Shown here in pieces: positions 35,568 to 43,580 of a DNA stretch of 64,000 bases. Below the pieces are notes generated by a model that did not search any database, was not told the origin of the DNA, and was given only the letters and a program-made list of their open reading frames with translations. The position numbers and the translations under genes were made by a program. Numbering within the stretch: position 1 is the stretch's first letter; each line of letters begins with the position of its first letter. Origin of the DNA: SXRF01 sp039808985 (GTDB lineage Bacteria; Pseudomonadota; Alphaproteobacteria; Rickettsiales; SXRF01); NCBI GenBank assembly GCA_039808985.1, contig JBDHUC010000001.1, forward strand, positions 1 through 64,000, written 5' to 3'.

Positions 35568-36160
35568 GTGGCCTGGTTTGTTTCATGCGGTAATTTGGCA
35601 TCGGGTGGGCGGACATAAAAAGGAAGTGGCTCAACCCGCAATTGCGGATAAAAAGCCGCGAGCCTGGCAAGAATATCGGCCCGTGGTGTGTGTATTACCA
35701 TATCCTGTTCCATTTTTACAAGCTCAGGAGCACTTAATTCTTCAAGATTTATGCCGAAATCCTGATATATGGCTTCGCCTTTTCCTGCGTTCAATATGGC
35801 TTTTACCGTGGAGTTTTGCTTTTCCGCCTGCATAAAAGCCACTACGGCAAGGGCGCTGAAACCATTAACAGGGACTCCAGCGGCAAAACCTATGGCACGG
35901 GCGCTGGCAAGGCCAATGCGGATTCCTGTAAAGCTGCCTGGGCCAACTGTACAGGCAACAGAATCCAACTCGCCGTAGCCTGTAGAGCTTTTATCCATAA
36001 CCTCTTCTACCATCTGTATCAGCCGTTTCGATTGCTGCGATGTGGATTTTTCCTCGCAACATGCTGTAATAGAATCTTTTTTCCATATGGCTGCGCTGCA
36101 TGACCCGCCGGAGCTGTCAATTGCCAGAATTATTTGTTGTTTTGCGCTGTTTTTTGTCAT
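35564..36160 (-). CDS. tsaB: tRNA threonylcarbamoyladenosine synthase complex subunit TsaB
   Basis: 198 residues; ASKHA-fold partner and activator of TsaD (7767-8795). AIDSSGGSCSAAIW at the start and TVGPGSFTGIRIGLASARAI are typical. The usual rimI neighbour is absent; instead zapE overlaps by 4 bases. Confidence 0.92.
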   Translation of the reverse strand: MTKNSAKQQIILAIDSSGGSCSAAIWKKDSITACCEEKSTSQQSKRLIQMVEEVMDKSSTGYGELDSVACTVGPGSFTGIRIGLASARAIGFAAGVPVNGFSALAVVAFMQAEKQNSTVKAILNAGKGEAIYQDFGINLEELSAPELVKMEQDMVIHTPRADILARLAAFYPQLRVEPLPFYVRPPDAKLPHETNQAT

Positions 36161-36262
36161 GTAATGAGATTACAATGAATTTTTATTATATCTACCCATA
36201 ATATTTGCAATTTATGTAATTTTGCTGCATTAGATTAAAAGGTTATATCGAAAATTATATTT

Positions 36263-36344
36263 GTCATACCGAATAAGCAAAGCGACTATTCTATCCTTGC
36301 AATTTTATCTTTGCAAAGATTCTCCGCTGCGCTCGGAACGACAG
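36263..36344. repeat. Repeat family C, diverged copy
   Basis: GTCATACCGA at the left and TCGGAACGAC at the right form an imperfect inverted pair, with TATCTTTGCAAAGAT (inner stem ATCTTTGCAAAGAT) inside. It fills much of the 199-base gap between tsaB and csrA; the rest is AT-rich and may hold the csrA operon promoter, which I could not fix. Confidence 0.65.
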
Positions 36345-36359
36345 CTAAAAAGAGTCTGA

Positions 36360-36620
36360 ATGCTTTATTTAACCAGAAGAATCGGTGAATCGATTATTAT
36401 TAATAACAATATTGAGCTTACCGTGGTTGATGTGCGCGGGAAAACGGTAAAGCTTGGTTTCCTATTCCCGAAAGAAGCAAGTATCCTGCGTAAAGAATTA
36501 CACCAGAAGATACTTGAGCAGAATATTGCGGCGGCGAGCGATGATAGCGGTAGCCTTGATGATATAGAATTTACGTTCAACATAGGTAATGCTGATACGG
36601 ACAAGGATGATGGAAAATAA
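36360..36620 (+). CDS. csrA: Carbon storage regulator CsrA (RsmA)
   Basis: 86 residues; RNA-binding translational regulator. MLYLTRRIGESIIINNNIEL, GKTVKLGFLFPKEASILRKEL fit CsrA; the C-terminal 25 residues are an acidic extension (DDSGSLDDIEF...DTDKDDGK) beyond the usual 60-70. In Bacillus and other bacteria csrA sits in flagellar operons and controls flagellin; here it heads a flagellar export cluster, with which it overlaps by 14 bases. Confidence 0.92.
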   Translation: MLYLTRRIGESIIINNNIELTVVDVRGKTVKLGFLFPKEASILRKELHQKILEQNIAAASDDSGSLDDIEFTFNIGNADTDKDDGK

Positions 36621-36918
36621 AAACGACGCAGGGGAAGAAATCGTTTTTGACAAAAGCAAACTGGCAGTTGCGCTTAAATATGAACGCGGAAAAGACGAAG
36701 CCCCTTTTGTTGCTGCTAAAGGCAGAGGATTTGTTGCCCAGCAGATAATTGAACTTGCACAAGCTAATAATATTGAAATAAGGCGCGATACTGATTTAGT
36801 TACATTGCTCGAAAAGCTGGACTTAGGTACTCCTATTCCGCTAGAAGCATATGCAGCGGTTGCAGAAATTTTAGCATACGTTTATAAAGCAAATGATAAA
36901 GCAAGGAGAACGACATGA
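36607..36918 (+). CDS. FlhB C-terminal-domain protein (FlhB2/export-switch-like)
   Basis: 103 residues. SKLAVALKYERGKDEAPFV then AAKGRGFVAQQIIELAQAN and LGTPIPLEAYAAVAEILAYVY match the cytoplasmic domain of FlhB/YscU export switches without the membrane domain. The autocleavage Asn-Pro-Thr-His is missing: its place reads FDKSK. Such FlhB-like stand-alone tails exist in several phyla. Overlaps csrA by 14 bases (two adjacent ATGs, 36607 and 36610) and the next gene by 4 (ATGA). Confidence 0.85.
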   Translation: MMENKNDAGEEIVFDKSKLAVALKYERGKDEAPFVAAKGRGFVAQQIIELAQANNIEIRRDTDLVTLLEKLDLGTPIPLEAYAAVAEILAYVYKANDKARRTT

Positions 36919-37265
36919 GCGACGACAGGGAGCATCAGGAATTATTTAAAAATATTGCGCAGTTTGTGCTCGATAGCAGGACCCTGGTTGAAAAAGGGGC
37001 GATGGTAGAACTGGCATCGCTGGACAAGCAGGTTGCCGGGCTTTGCGAAAGGGTTATGGATCTTTCCGATGAAGACCGCGTGAAATACGCAGGTTCCCTG
37101 CAGTGGCTGCTTGATGAACTTAATACGCTGGGAAAAGACCTTGCGGTTCAGCGCGAAGCTTTAGCCAATGAAATACGCTATCTTTCCAGCCATAAAAAGG
37201 CCAGTGTTGCATATAAAACAGCAGATGCTAAAGGCGAGCTGGTTGATTCCAGGGAAGGGAATTAA
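36915..37265 (+). CDS. Small helical protein in the flagellar cluster
   Basis: 116 residues, predicted all-helical and charged; no membrane segment or signal. Repeating LxxL-type helices (LFKNIAQFVLDSR, LDKQVAGLCERVMDL, LQWLLDELNTLGKDL) suggest a coiled-coil or chaperone such as FlgN/FliT, but I do not recognise a family. ATGA overlap with the FlhB-tail gene and 8 bases before fliO make a shared operon near certain. Confidence 0.75.
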   Translation: MSDDREHQELFKNIAQFVLDSRTLVEKGAMVELASLDKQVAGLCERVMDLSDEDRVKYAGSLQWLLDELNTLGKDLAVQREALANEIRYLSSHKKASVAYKTADAKGELVDSREGN

Positions 37266-37273
37266 TCCAGTCA

Positions 37274-37570
37274 ATGGATACGGTAAATCCAGCGCAAGTC
37301 GTTTTCGCCTCATTTGTGGTGCTTGGCCTGCTTGGGCTTATGGCGGTTGTGTTGCGTTACTATAGCCAGAAAACACCTGGAGCAAAAATATTTGGTACCA
37401 GTTTATTTACCATGAACCAGAATAAAGGCAGAATCGCTATTGTCGAAACCCAGTATATAGACCATAAGTCAAAGCTGGTGTTAGTCAGGCGCGATGAAAT
37501 TGAACATCTCCTGCTGGTTGGCGATGGTAAAACAGTGGTGATAGAGTCAGGGATAAAGCATAATGCATAA
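37274..37570 (+). CDS. fliO: Flagellar biosynthesis protein FliO
   Basis: 98 residues; one membrane segment (about 9-27), then IAIVETQYIDHKSKLVLVRRDEIEHLLLVGDG, the conserved FliO cytoplasmic block. Helps FliP assemble in the flagellar export gate. Its last 8 bases overlap fliP. Confidence 0.88.
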   Translation: MDTVNPAQVVFASFVVLGLLGLMAVVLRYYSQKTPGAKIFGTSLFTMNQNKGRIAIVETQYIDHKSKLVLVRRDEIEHLLLVGDGKTVVIESGIKHNA

Positions 37571-38333
37571 TTTTTTCCTGTCATACCGCAGTATGGCAAT
37601 ATCTATATTTCTTATTGCCATGCTGGCTTTCTTCCTGCTGGGAGATGCTGCTTTTGCCCAATCGTTGAATATTGACCTGGGAAAGGCCCAGAGTGGCACG
37701 GCAACAGCCAAGCTTATACAGCTTGTAGTGTTACTTACGGTTATTACCCTTGCGCCTTCGATACTTATAATGACTACCTCGTTTATGCGGATAGTGATTG
37801 TGCTTTCTTTCCTGCGCAGCGCGTTGGGATTGCAGCAGACCCCGCCAAATCAGGTGCTTATATCGCTGGCCTTGTTCATGACGGCTTTCATTATGGCGCC
37901 CGCCTTCGAGCAATCATATAATGATGGACTTAAGCCGCTGCTTGAAGAATCAATTACCGAAGAGCAGGCTCTTGAGCGCATTGGTGCGCCGTTTCACAGC
38001 TTTATGCTAAAGCATGTACGCCAGAAAGACCTTGAGCTTTTTGTAAATATGTCGCCTGGGCTTAAGATAGAAACCCCGGAGGATACGCCATATCGTATTT
38101 TGATGCCTGCCTTTATGATAAGCGAGCTTAAGAGGGCTTTTGAAATAGGGTTCCTAATCTTTATACCATTTGTGGTTATTGATATGCTGGTGGCTTCGGT
38201 GCTTATGGCTATGGGTATGATGATGCTGCCGCCGGTTATGATCTCGTTGCCGTTCAAGTTGATATTTTTTGTGCTGGTTGATGGTTGGTACATGGTGTGC
38301 GGAAGCCTTATTAAAAGCTTTGGTACTGTATAA
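37563..38333 (+). CDS. fliP: Flagellar biosynthesis protein FliP
   Basis: 256 residues, core pentamer of the flagellar type III export gate. Signal-like N-terminus (to about AFA, residue 32), then LAPSILIMTTSFMRIVIVLSFLRSALG, LQQTPPNQVLISLALFMT and LLPPVMISLPFKLIFFVLVDGW, all FliP hallmarks. fliQ and fliR do not follow; two small membrane proteins do. Confidence 0.96.
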   Translation: MHNFFLSYRSMAISIFLIAMLAFFLLGDAAFAQSLNIDLGKAQSGTATAKLIQLVVLLTVITLAPSILIMTTSFMRIVIVLSFLRSALGLQQTPPNQVLISLALFMTAFIMAPAFEQSYNDGLKPLLEESITEEQALERIGAPFHSFMLKHVRQKDLELFVNMSPGLKIETPEDTPYRILMPAFMISELKRAFEIGFLIFIPFVVIDMLVASVLMAMGMMMLPPVMISLPFKLIFFVLVDGWYMVCGSLIKSFGTV

Positions 38334-38593
38334 TGGATATTATTTTTTCAATTATAGGCTTTGTAATACTTGCGGCTTTCATCGGCCTTGCCCTGTGGTT
38401 TGGCGCCATTATCATATTGGTTGTCTTTATAAGCAGCGCTTTTTTGGCTGTATTTATTGTATTACGCAGTTACTACCTGCGTATGCGCTATGGCAGCAAG
38501 ATGTCCGAAAAACCTGGCAATGAAAATAGATTTATCAACGAGCCAAAGGCAACAATAATTGATGTGGAATTCCATGATGTATCAGATAAGTAA
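38333..38593 (+). CDS. Small membrane protein after fliP, unrecognised
   Basis: 86 residues: two nearly continuous hydrophobic segments (about 3-48), then a basic RSYYLRMRYG and a polar C-tail. The ATG shares its A with the fliP stop (TAATG). Not FliQ by sequence. May be an export-gate accessory or unrelated. Confidence 0.7.
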   Translation: MDIIFSIIGFVILAAFIGLALWFGAIIILVVFISSAFLAVFIVLRSYYLRMRYGSKMSEKPGNENRFINEPKATIIDVEFHDVSDK

Positions 38594-38933
38594 CCATCCT
38601 TATGGTAAGCTGGTGCTTAAGGCTTTCATTATTCTTTCTATCTCTTTGTTTATTGGCATTGTTGGTTATCATTCAATTGAAGGTATGCCGTGGATAGATG
38701 CGTTTTTAAATGCCTCAATGATATTGGGTGGAATGGGTCCGGTTAGTGTAATGCATAGTTTTGAAGGTAAATTGTTTGCCTCTTTTTATGCTCTGTATAG
38801 CTGCTTCATTGTACTTGGTATTATAAGTATCATGATTACCCCGGCAATGCATATAGCGCTCAAGAAATACCATATGGACCCTGATAACGTACCGATTATA
38901 AAAAACAACAAGCCCAAGGTAGAAAAGAAATAA
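38574..38933 (+). CDS. Two-helix membrane protein with pore-loop-like region
   Basis: 119 residues. Two membrane segments (about 18-36 and 72-92) flank a re-entrant-like stretch with PWIDAFLNASMILGGMGPV, placed where a two-TM potassium channel has its pore helix and filter; but the filter words T-x-G-Y/F-G are not there (GGMGPV). So a channel-like ancestry is only an inference. ATG 38574 or 38577 are possible; it overlaps the previous gene. Cytoplasmic C-tail is Lys-rich. The gene for the prepilin peptidase follows after 2 bases. Confidence 0.68.
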   Translation: MMYQISNHPYGKLVLKAFIILSISLFIGIVGYHSIEGMPWIDAFLNASMILGGMGPVSVMHSFEGKLFASFYALYSCFIVLGIISIMITPAMHIALKKYHMDPDNVPIIKNNKPKVEKK

Positions 38934-38935
38934 AT

Positions 38936-39433
38936 ATGTCGATAATTATACTGTACCTTATTTTTGCAATGCTGGCTGTAATGGTGTTTGATGCCAGCAA
39001 ATTCATAATACCTAACTGGCTGGTGGGCAGCTTGCTGCTTGTTTATCCGGTAGCGCTTTTCCTTGCGCATTTTGCAGTTGATTGGAAAATGGACCTTCTT
39101 GGCATGCTTATAACCTTTGCAATAGGCTATTTTGTATTCGCACTCAGGATGATGGGAGGAGGGGACGTTAAGCTTATAATTGTTCTTGCTCTCTGGGTGG
39201 GATGGGAAAAACTCGCCATGTTCGGGTTTAATTTCGCATTGCTTGGCGGGATACTTTCCATTGTAATCTTGCTGGTACGAAAAATTATACCGCATATCGT
39301 AAGCGATAAAGGCAAGCTTCCGCGCATATTGCGCGACAAACAGCCAGTGCCTTATGGCCTGGCAATTGCAGGAGCATTCCTTATGATGCTTTACAGTAAC
39401 GATATACCTGTTTTAGTGGTAAGTAGTAAGTAG
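38936..39433 (+). CDS. cpaA: Prepilin peptidase, TadV/CpaA type (A24)
   Basis: 165 residues, integral membrane aspartic protease that trims prepilins. First catalytic Asp in FDASKFIIPNW (D19) and second in MMGGGDVKLI (the GxGD motif). The methyltransferase half of PilD is lacking, as in Flp/Tad systems. It could process the three prepilins of this window, although those have classical FTL(I/L)E signals. It ends the csrA-fliP cluster. Confidence 0.9.
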   Translation: MSIIILYLIFAMLAVMVFDASKFIIPNWLVGSLLLVYPVALFLAHFAVDWKMDLLGMLITFAIGYFVFALRMMGGGDVKLIIVLALWVGWEKLAMFGFNFALLGGILSIVILLVRKIIPHIVSDKGKLPRILRDKQPVPYGLAIAGAFLMMLYSNDIPVLVVSSK

Positions 39434-39445
39434 TATATGTTCTTG

Positions 39446-39535
39446 TTATCCTGTGAGGCGCGCAGCGACTGCACAGGATCTGTATCAATAATCCTGAGAT
39501 CCTGCGCAATTGCCACTGCAATTAGCAGGAAGACA
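39446..39535. repeat. Repeat family B copy (inverted)
   Basis: ATCCTGTGAGGCGCGCAGCG followed by ACTGCACAGGAT makes one hairpin; AATAATCCTGAGATCCTGCG with CAATTGCCACTGCAATTAGC and AGGA makes the second. In reverse it carries the GCGCAGGATCTCAGGATTAT words of 16500-16553 and 20631-20690. It separates cpaA from convergent yihY. Confidence 0.7.
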
Positions 39536-39554
39536 ACTAGGCCGTGTCACCGAA

Positions 39555-40454
39555 TTACTTGGCTTTTACAACACTACTTGTTTTTTCGCGTTCAACAGTT
39601 CTAAGGCCAAGAGTTTCGACTATCTGGTGATTGAATTCAGCGCCAAATATAAAAATTATATTGCAGATATAAAAAAACAGCAGGGCTGCTATAAATCCCC
39701 CTAAGCTTCCGTAAATAAGATTTACCTGGTTGAAGTTTGAGAGATATTTAGTGAACAGGTAGGCTGCCCCGATCCACAGCAACACAACCAAAGCAGCGCC
39801 GGGCATCACCGATATGATTCTCTGTTTTATGTTGGGCAGGACATAATAAATATAGGATACCGCGAAAAATAATGAAATTATAGTTATGTAAAGCAGGAGA
39901 TTTCCCAGCTTTTCATCGGCCTGCATAGGAGTTTGTATGCCTACAAAATTTTCTATAAAATGCAGTATCAGTGGAATGGTAATAACAAGCAACATGCCGA
40001 TTATCATTATAGAGGTGAATATCATAAGCTGTGCTATAGAAAGCAGCCTGCGCAGCCAGTAAGCAGGCGGGGTAGTAACCCGGTAAGCGCGGTTCAGAAC
40101 TGTGCGGATTCCTTCCAGGGCAGAGGATGCTGTCCATATTGCGCCAAGGATGGAAACTGTAAGCAGGCCTTGCGGAGGACCAGATATTATTTCAATTATG
40201 CGCGGCTTCAGGGCCGCTGTTATATCGGCAGGAAAAGTTTGTAATAATGTAGTTATGAATTCAGCTCCCGTTGCTCCCTGTCCCATAACGCCGATTACTG
40301 AAACAAGGAATACTAAAAAAGGAAATAATGCCAGCAGGCCAAGAAATGCAAGGTATCCAGCATGTTCAATGCCATCATGCACAAACACAGTGTCATATCC
40401 TGCGCGCCACAGGCATATTGCTGATTTTTTTATTATGTTATGGATTTTTAGCAT
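39555..40454 (-). CDS. YihY/virulence-factor BrkB family membrane protein
   Basis: 299 residues with about six membrane segments. FVHDGIEHAGYLAFLGLLALFPFLVFL, IWTASSALEGIRTVLNRAYRV and LIYGSLGGFIAALLFFYICN are YihY/BrkB hallmarks. The role is not established in the family (once misnamed ribonuclease BN). Six bases downstream of aguA on the same strand. Confidence 0.92.
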   Translation of the reverse strand: MLKIHNIIKKSAICLWRAGYDTVFVHDGIEHAGYLAFLGLLALFPFLVFLVSVIGVMGQGATGAEFITTLLQTFPADITAALKPRIIEIISGPPQGLLTVSILGAIWTASSALEGIRTVLNRAYRVTTPPAYWLRRLLSIAQLMIFTSIMIIGMLLVITIPLILHFIENFVGIQTPMQADEKLGNLLLYITIISLFFAVSYIYYVLPNIKQRIISVMPGAALVVLLWIGAAYLFTKYLSNFNQVNLIYGSLGGFIAALLFFYICNIIFIFGAEFNHQIVETLGLRTVEREKTSSVVKAK

Positions 40455-40460
40455 AATTAA

Positions 40461-41528
40461 TTATGCTGGAATTTGCTGGCTCATGCAATGGATTGTTCCC
40501 AGCCCCCAAACCAGGTCTACCGCATGTATCCCTATTATTTCGTGTTTAGGGAAAAGTTCGGCAAGGATTGAAAGGGCTTCCCGATCTGCCGGATCGTTAA
40601 AAGTTGGCACTAAAACTAACCCGTTAGCTATAAGGAAATTCGCGTATGACGCCGGTAGCACCTGGCCTTCAAATATAACAGGGCGAGGCATAGGAAGATC
40701 AACTATATTAAGCGGTTTTCCATTCTGGTCGCGTGATTTTTTAAGTATATTCAGGTTGGTTTTAAGCAGCGAATAATTATCGCTGTTTTTATTTTTCTCA
40801 ATTACGGTAACTATAGTATCCGCACTAACAAAACGGCTTATATCATCAACGTGGCCGTGAGTGTCATCGCCGACTATTCCGTTTTCCAGCCATATTACAT
40901 TAGATATGCCAAGGTATTTTGCGAATATTTCCTCGTAATCCTGCTGTGTGAAACCGGGGTTGCGTACCTGTACATCAGAAAGCAGGCATTCGCGGGTGGT
41001 AAGCAGCGTACCCTTGCCATTTACATCAATAGAGCCGCCCTCCAGAACAACCCGCCTGCCTTTATGCATTGGCTGTATACGCTCCATATCCCATGTTTCA
41101 TTAAGGGCTGATGGAACTTTGTCATCAAGCTTATGGTTGGGATATTTTGCCCAGGCAGTGAATCTCCAGTCGAGCATAATTTTTTTCCTGCCGGAATTTA
41201 CAATGATGGGGCCGCTATCGCGCATCCATATACGGTTGGTAGGAATTATATGAAAATCAATTCTGGAAATATCGGCGCCGGAGCGCTCGCAAATATCTAA
41301 TGCCTGAGCTTGCTCTTTTTCGTTGCGCACAATGAGGCTTACGCGCTCAACCTTTGTTAAGTTACGGATTATTTCGGCATACACAAATGGTATTGGCGCG
41401 AATTTACCAGGCCAGTCTTCCCTGTTATGCGGCCATGCAAGGAGAGTTGCGGTGTGGCGTTCCCACTCGGCGGGCATAATATAGTTACTAGTTACTAGTT
41501 GCTGGTTACTAGTAATTTTATTTGTCAT
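40461..41528 (-). CDS. aguA: Agmatine deiminase
   Basis: Converts agmatine to N-carbamoylputrescine; 355 residues from 41528. MPAEWERHTATLLAWPHNREDWPG, IWMRDSGPI, LEGGSIDVNGKGTLLTT and the catalytic cysteine in GLGTIHCMSQQIP are seen. The start at 41528 overlaps the aguB end by 11 bases; the ATG at 41477 (MPAEWERH) is where conserved sequence begins and may be the true start. The 17 codons between contain a TAGTTACTAGT-type repeat (QQLVTSNY), so the leader may be a repeat insertion. Confidence 0.94.
   Translation of the reverse strand: MTNKITSNQQLVTSNYIMPAEWERHTATLLAWPHNREDWPGKFAPIPFVYAEIIRNLTKVERVSLIVRNEKEQAQALDICERSGADISRIDFHIIPTNRIWMRDSGPIIVNSGRKKIMLDWRFTAWAKYPNHKLDDKVPSALNETWDMERIQPMHKGRRVVLEGGSIDVNGKGTLLTTRECLLSDVQVRNPGFTQQDYEEIFAKYLGISNVIWLENGIVGDDTHGHVDDISRFVSADTIVTVIEKNKNSDNYSLLKTNLNILKKSRDQNGKPLNIVDLPMPRPVIFEGQVLPASYANFLIANGLVLVPTFNDPADREALSILAELFPKHEIIGIHAVDLVWGLGTIHCMSQQIPA
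41482..41514. repeat. Short TAGTTACTAGT-type repeat in the aguA start region
   Basis: GTTACTAGTTACTAGTTGCT followed by GGTTACTAGTAA: three overlapping GTTACTAGT units. Similar words (AGTAGTTAGTGATAAGTGGT at 20533; GTGGTAAGTAGTAAGTAGTA at 39416) lie in other gaps. Confidence 0.7.
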
Positions 41529-42408
41529 GGTTCATCCATCTTGATGTTATACCACTATAGGCATCAACCCTGCGGTCGCGGAAAAATGGCCAATTCTGGC
41601 GTGTTTGTTCGATCAGGGCAGGGTTTATCTCTGCGCTTACGATTTCTTCCTTATCATGGCTGCCCATGGCGAGTATGCGCCCGAAAGGATCGGCGATGAA
41701 AGAATGGCCGAAGAATTCTATACCATCGCCAACTGTAACTTCATGTCCAATCCTGTTTGTCGCGGCAACGAATACGCCGTTAGCAATAGCATGGCTGCGC
41801 TGGATGGTTTCCCATGCGCTGACCTGCGCATCGCCAAATTCTGCTTTTTCCGCCGGATGCCAGCCTATTGCTGTGGGATAGAATAGGACTTCCGCGCCCT
41901 GCATTGCTGTTAAGCGCGCGCCTTCGGGGTACCACTGGTCCCAACAGACAAGGGCGCCAAGCCTGCCAGCGCTGGTATCATGTGCTTTAAACCCAAGGTC
42001 GCCAGGGGCAAAATAATATTTTTCTTCAAACAATGGGTCATGCGGGATGTGCATTTTGCGGTAGATACCAACCAGTTCGCCGTTGCTGTCGGTTACTGTT
42101 GCAGTGTTATAATGCAGCCCAGGGCTGGCTTTTTCATAGACCGAACCGATTATGACCATACCGGTTTCGCGTGCTATCTTTCCCAGAGTATCTGTGGTTT
42201 TCCCAGGTATTTGCTCGGACAGGTCAAATTTTTTAATATCCAGCCCCTGGCAGAAATAATCGGTAAGGAATAGCTCAGGAAGGCATGCGACTTTTGCGCC
42301 GCCTTTGGCCGCCTCGCGCAGCATTGCTTCTGCCTTGGCAAGGCTTTTGGCAGGGTCTGGTGAACAGCGCATTTGTATAAGCGCGAGTTTATAGGGTTTA
42401 TTAGTCAT
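41518..42408 (-). CDS. aguB: N-carbamoylputrescine amidase
   Basis: Nitrilase-fold enzyme making putrescine from the aguA product; 296 residues. Catalytic Glu in ACLPELFLTDYFC, Lys in GIYRKMHIPHDPLFEEKYYF, Cys in GALVCWDQWYPE, and the AFG-like ending are present. ATG 42408 has GGAG 9 bases upstream. aguB-aguA form a two-step agmatine-to-putrescine operon; the source of agmatine (arginine decarboxylase) is not in the window. Confidence 0.95.
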   Translation of the reverse strand: MTNKPYKLALIQMRCSPDPAKSLAKAEAMLREAAKGGAKVACLPELFLTDYFCQGLDIKKFDLSEQIPGKTTDTLGKIARETGMVIIGSVYEKASPGLHYNTATVTDSNGELVGIYRKMHIPHDPLFEEKYYFAPGDLGFKAHDTSAGRLGALVCWDQWYPEGARLTAMQGAEVLFYPTAIGWHPAEKAEFGDAQVSAWETIQRSHAIANGVFVAATNRIGHEVTVGDGIEFFGHSFIADPFGRILAMGSHDKEEIVSAEINPALIEQTRQNWPFFRDRRVDAYSGITSRWMNHDK

Positions 42409-42556
42409 AAAAATCTCCAATAGCGCTTCAATTACATGAATTTAGCCAGCCTTGCAATAATGAAGGTGTTATTTTGCAGTTTTTGCTTGCTTTTTTCGCC
42501 CGCTATCCTTAATTCCTAATCCCTACCTTTTGATTTATCAAAGACGGTTGTCTAGT

Positions 42557-42631
42557 GGCTCGGTAGCTCAGGGGTAGAGCAGGGGAATCATAATCCCTTG
42601 GTCGGGTGTTCAAATCACCCCCGAGCCACCA
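42557..42631 (+). tRNA. tRNA-Met (CAT), elongator type
   Basis: Acceptor GGCTCGG pairs with CCGAGCC, D-arm GCTCAGGGGTAGAGC, anticodon region GGGGAATCATAATCCCT with anticodon CAT, T-arm GGGTGTTCAAATCACCC, discriminator A and encoded CCA. The first base pair is G-C and the anticodon stem lacks three consecutive G-C pairs, so it is not the initiator. A tRNA-Ile2 with lysidine at C34 cannot be fully excluded, but the AATCATAATCC core is that of elongator Met. Confidence 0.94.
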
Positions 42632-42750
42632 TTTATTCCTATGGGAAATACTATTTAATAATAGTTTTTATAAGCCGTATGGGTTTCGCTGAGTTTTCTT
42701 TATTAAGAATTTTATAATAAACTGGATTGGTAGTATAGAGGATAATACTG

Positions 42751-43566
42751 ATGTTTTCAGGAAAAACGAAAGGTTGCTCAGGCTTTACTTTGGTAGAGAT
42801 TTCAATAGTACTGATTGTTATAGGATTGGTAATAGGTGGAATTATGGTTGGCAGGACGCTAATAAAGTCTTCAGAAACTCGCGCACAAATTTCCCAGTTT
42901 GAATCATTTAAACTTGCGGCTAATTCATTTAAGATAAAATATAATTACCTGCCTGGTGATATACCGCCAACGCAAGCTTCGCAGCTTGGTTTTTTTACTT
43001 TTACAGGGACAAATGCGGGGAAAAAGCTTGTTATTGCAAATACTTATTATGGATTTGGTGATGGTGGTGGCGATGTTAATTATAATGAGGAACTGGTGTT
43101 TTGGCAGCATCTTTCTCAGGCAGGAATGATAGCTGGTAAGTATGGCGGTGATGGGATTACCAACTATTTGCAGACAAATTCCGCAAGCACAATTACTGGT
43201 GGGCGCATCGTGAATCCTTTAGGAAGCCTTGAAAATGCAAAAGCATTTGTTCCATTTGCAAAATTTAATAGTTTTGACCCGGAATATTATATCTGGGTTA
43301 ACCGGTTTGCTTCAACCCTGATATTTTTCAGGACTTCGCCTGCAAAACATATATTTTTATTCCACCTGCCAATCACGCAGGAATATGCAATAGATGCCAA
43401 GCTTGATGATGGGATACCAGAGCAAGGCTCAATACGCGATTGGAGTACGAAGCAGTGGGGGCTTGGCGACCAGCCCTGCACAACAGGAACAACACCTAAT
43501 TATTATGGTGTAACCGATCCAGAGGCAGAGAACGCCGATAACTGCTCAATAGCTATATTGTGGTAA
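42751..43566 (+). CDS. Prepilin-like protein, orphan type A
   Basis: 271 residues. Short leader MFSGKTKGCSG then FTLVEISIVLIVIGLVIGGI, a canonical prepilin start with Glu5. The head has FKLAANSFKIKYNYLPGD (about 51-68) and a late YAIDAKLDDGIPEQG (about 211-225) ending in a two-cysteine C-terminal part. AGAGGA precedes the ATG. Single gene between tRNA-Met and zur, no pilus assembly genes next to it. The protein at 58423-59262 shares the SFKIKYN-x2-PGD and D-x-KLDDG-x-P blocks, so both are paralogues. Confidence 0.88.
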   Translation: MFSGKTKGCSGFTLVEISIVLIVIGLVIGGIMVGRTLIKSSETRAQISQFESFKLAANSFKIKYNYLPGDIPPTQASQLGFFTFTGTNAGKKLVIANTYYGFGDGGGDVNYNEELVFWQHLSQAGMIAGKYGGDGITNYLQTNSASTITGGRIVNPLGSLENAKAFVPFAKFNSFDPEYYIWVNRFASTLIFFRTSPAKHIFLFHLPITQEYAIDAKLDDGIPEQGSIRDWSTKQWGLGDQPCTTGTTPNYYGVTDPEAENADNCSIAILW

Positions 43567-43580
43567 TATATAGATAAAAT

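Noticed and set aside
38574..38933. Firm call as potassium channel
   Set aside because: The selectivity filter motif T-x-G-Y/F-G is absent; only the two-helix plan with a central loop is similar.
41482..41514. CRISPR-like array from GTTACTAGT units
   Set aside because: Units are 9 bases, adjacent, without spacers, and no cas genes occur in the window.
42557..42631. Initiator tRNA-fMet
   Set aside because: The 1-72 pair is intact (G-C) and the anticodon stem does not have three consecutive G-C pairs; it is an elongator-type CAT tRNA.
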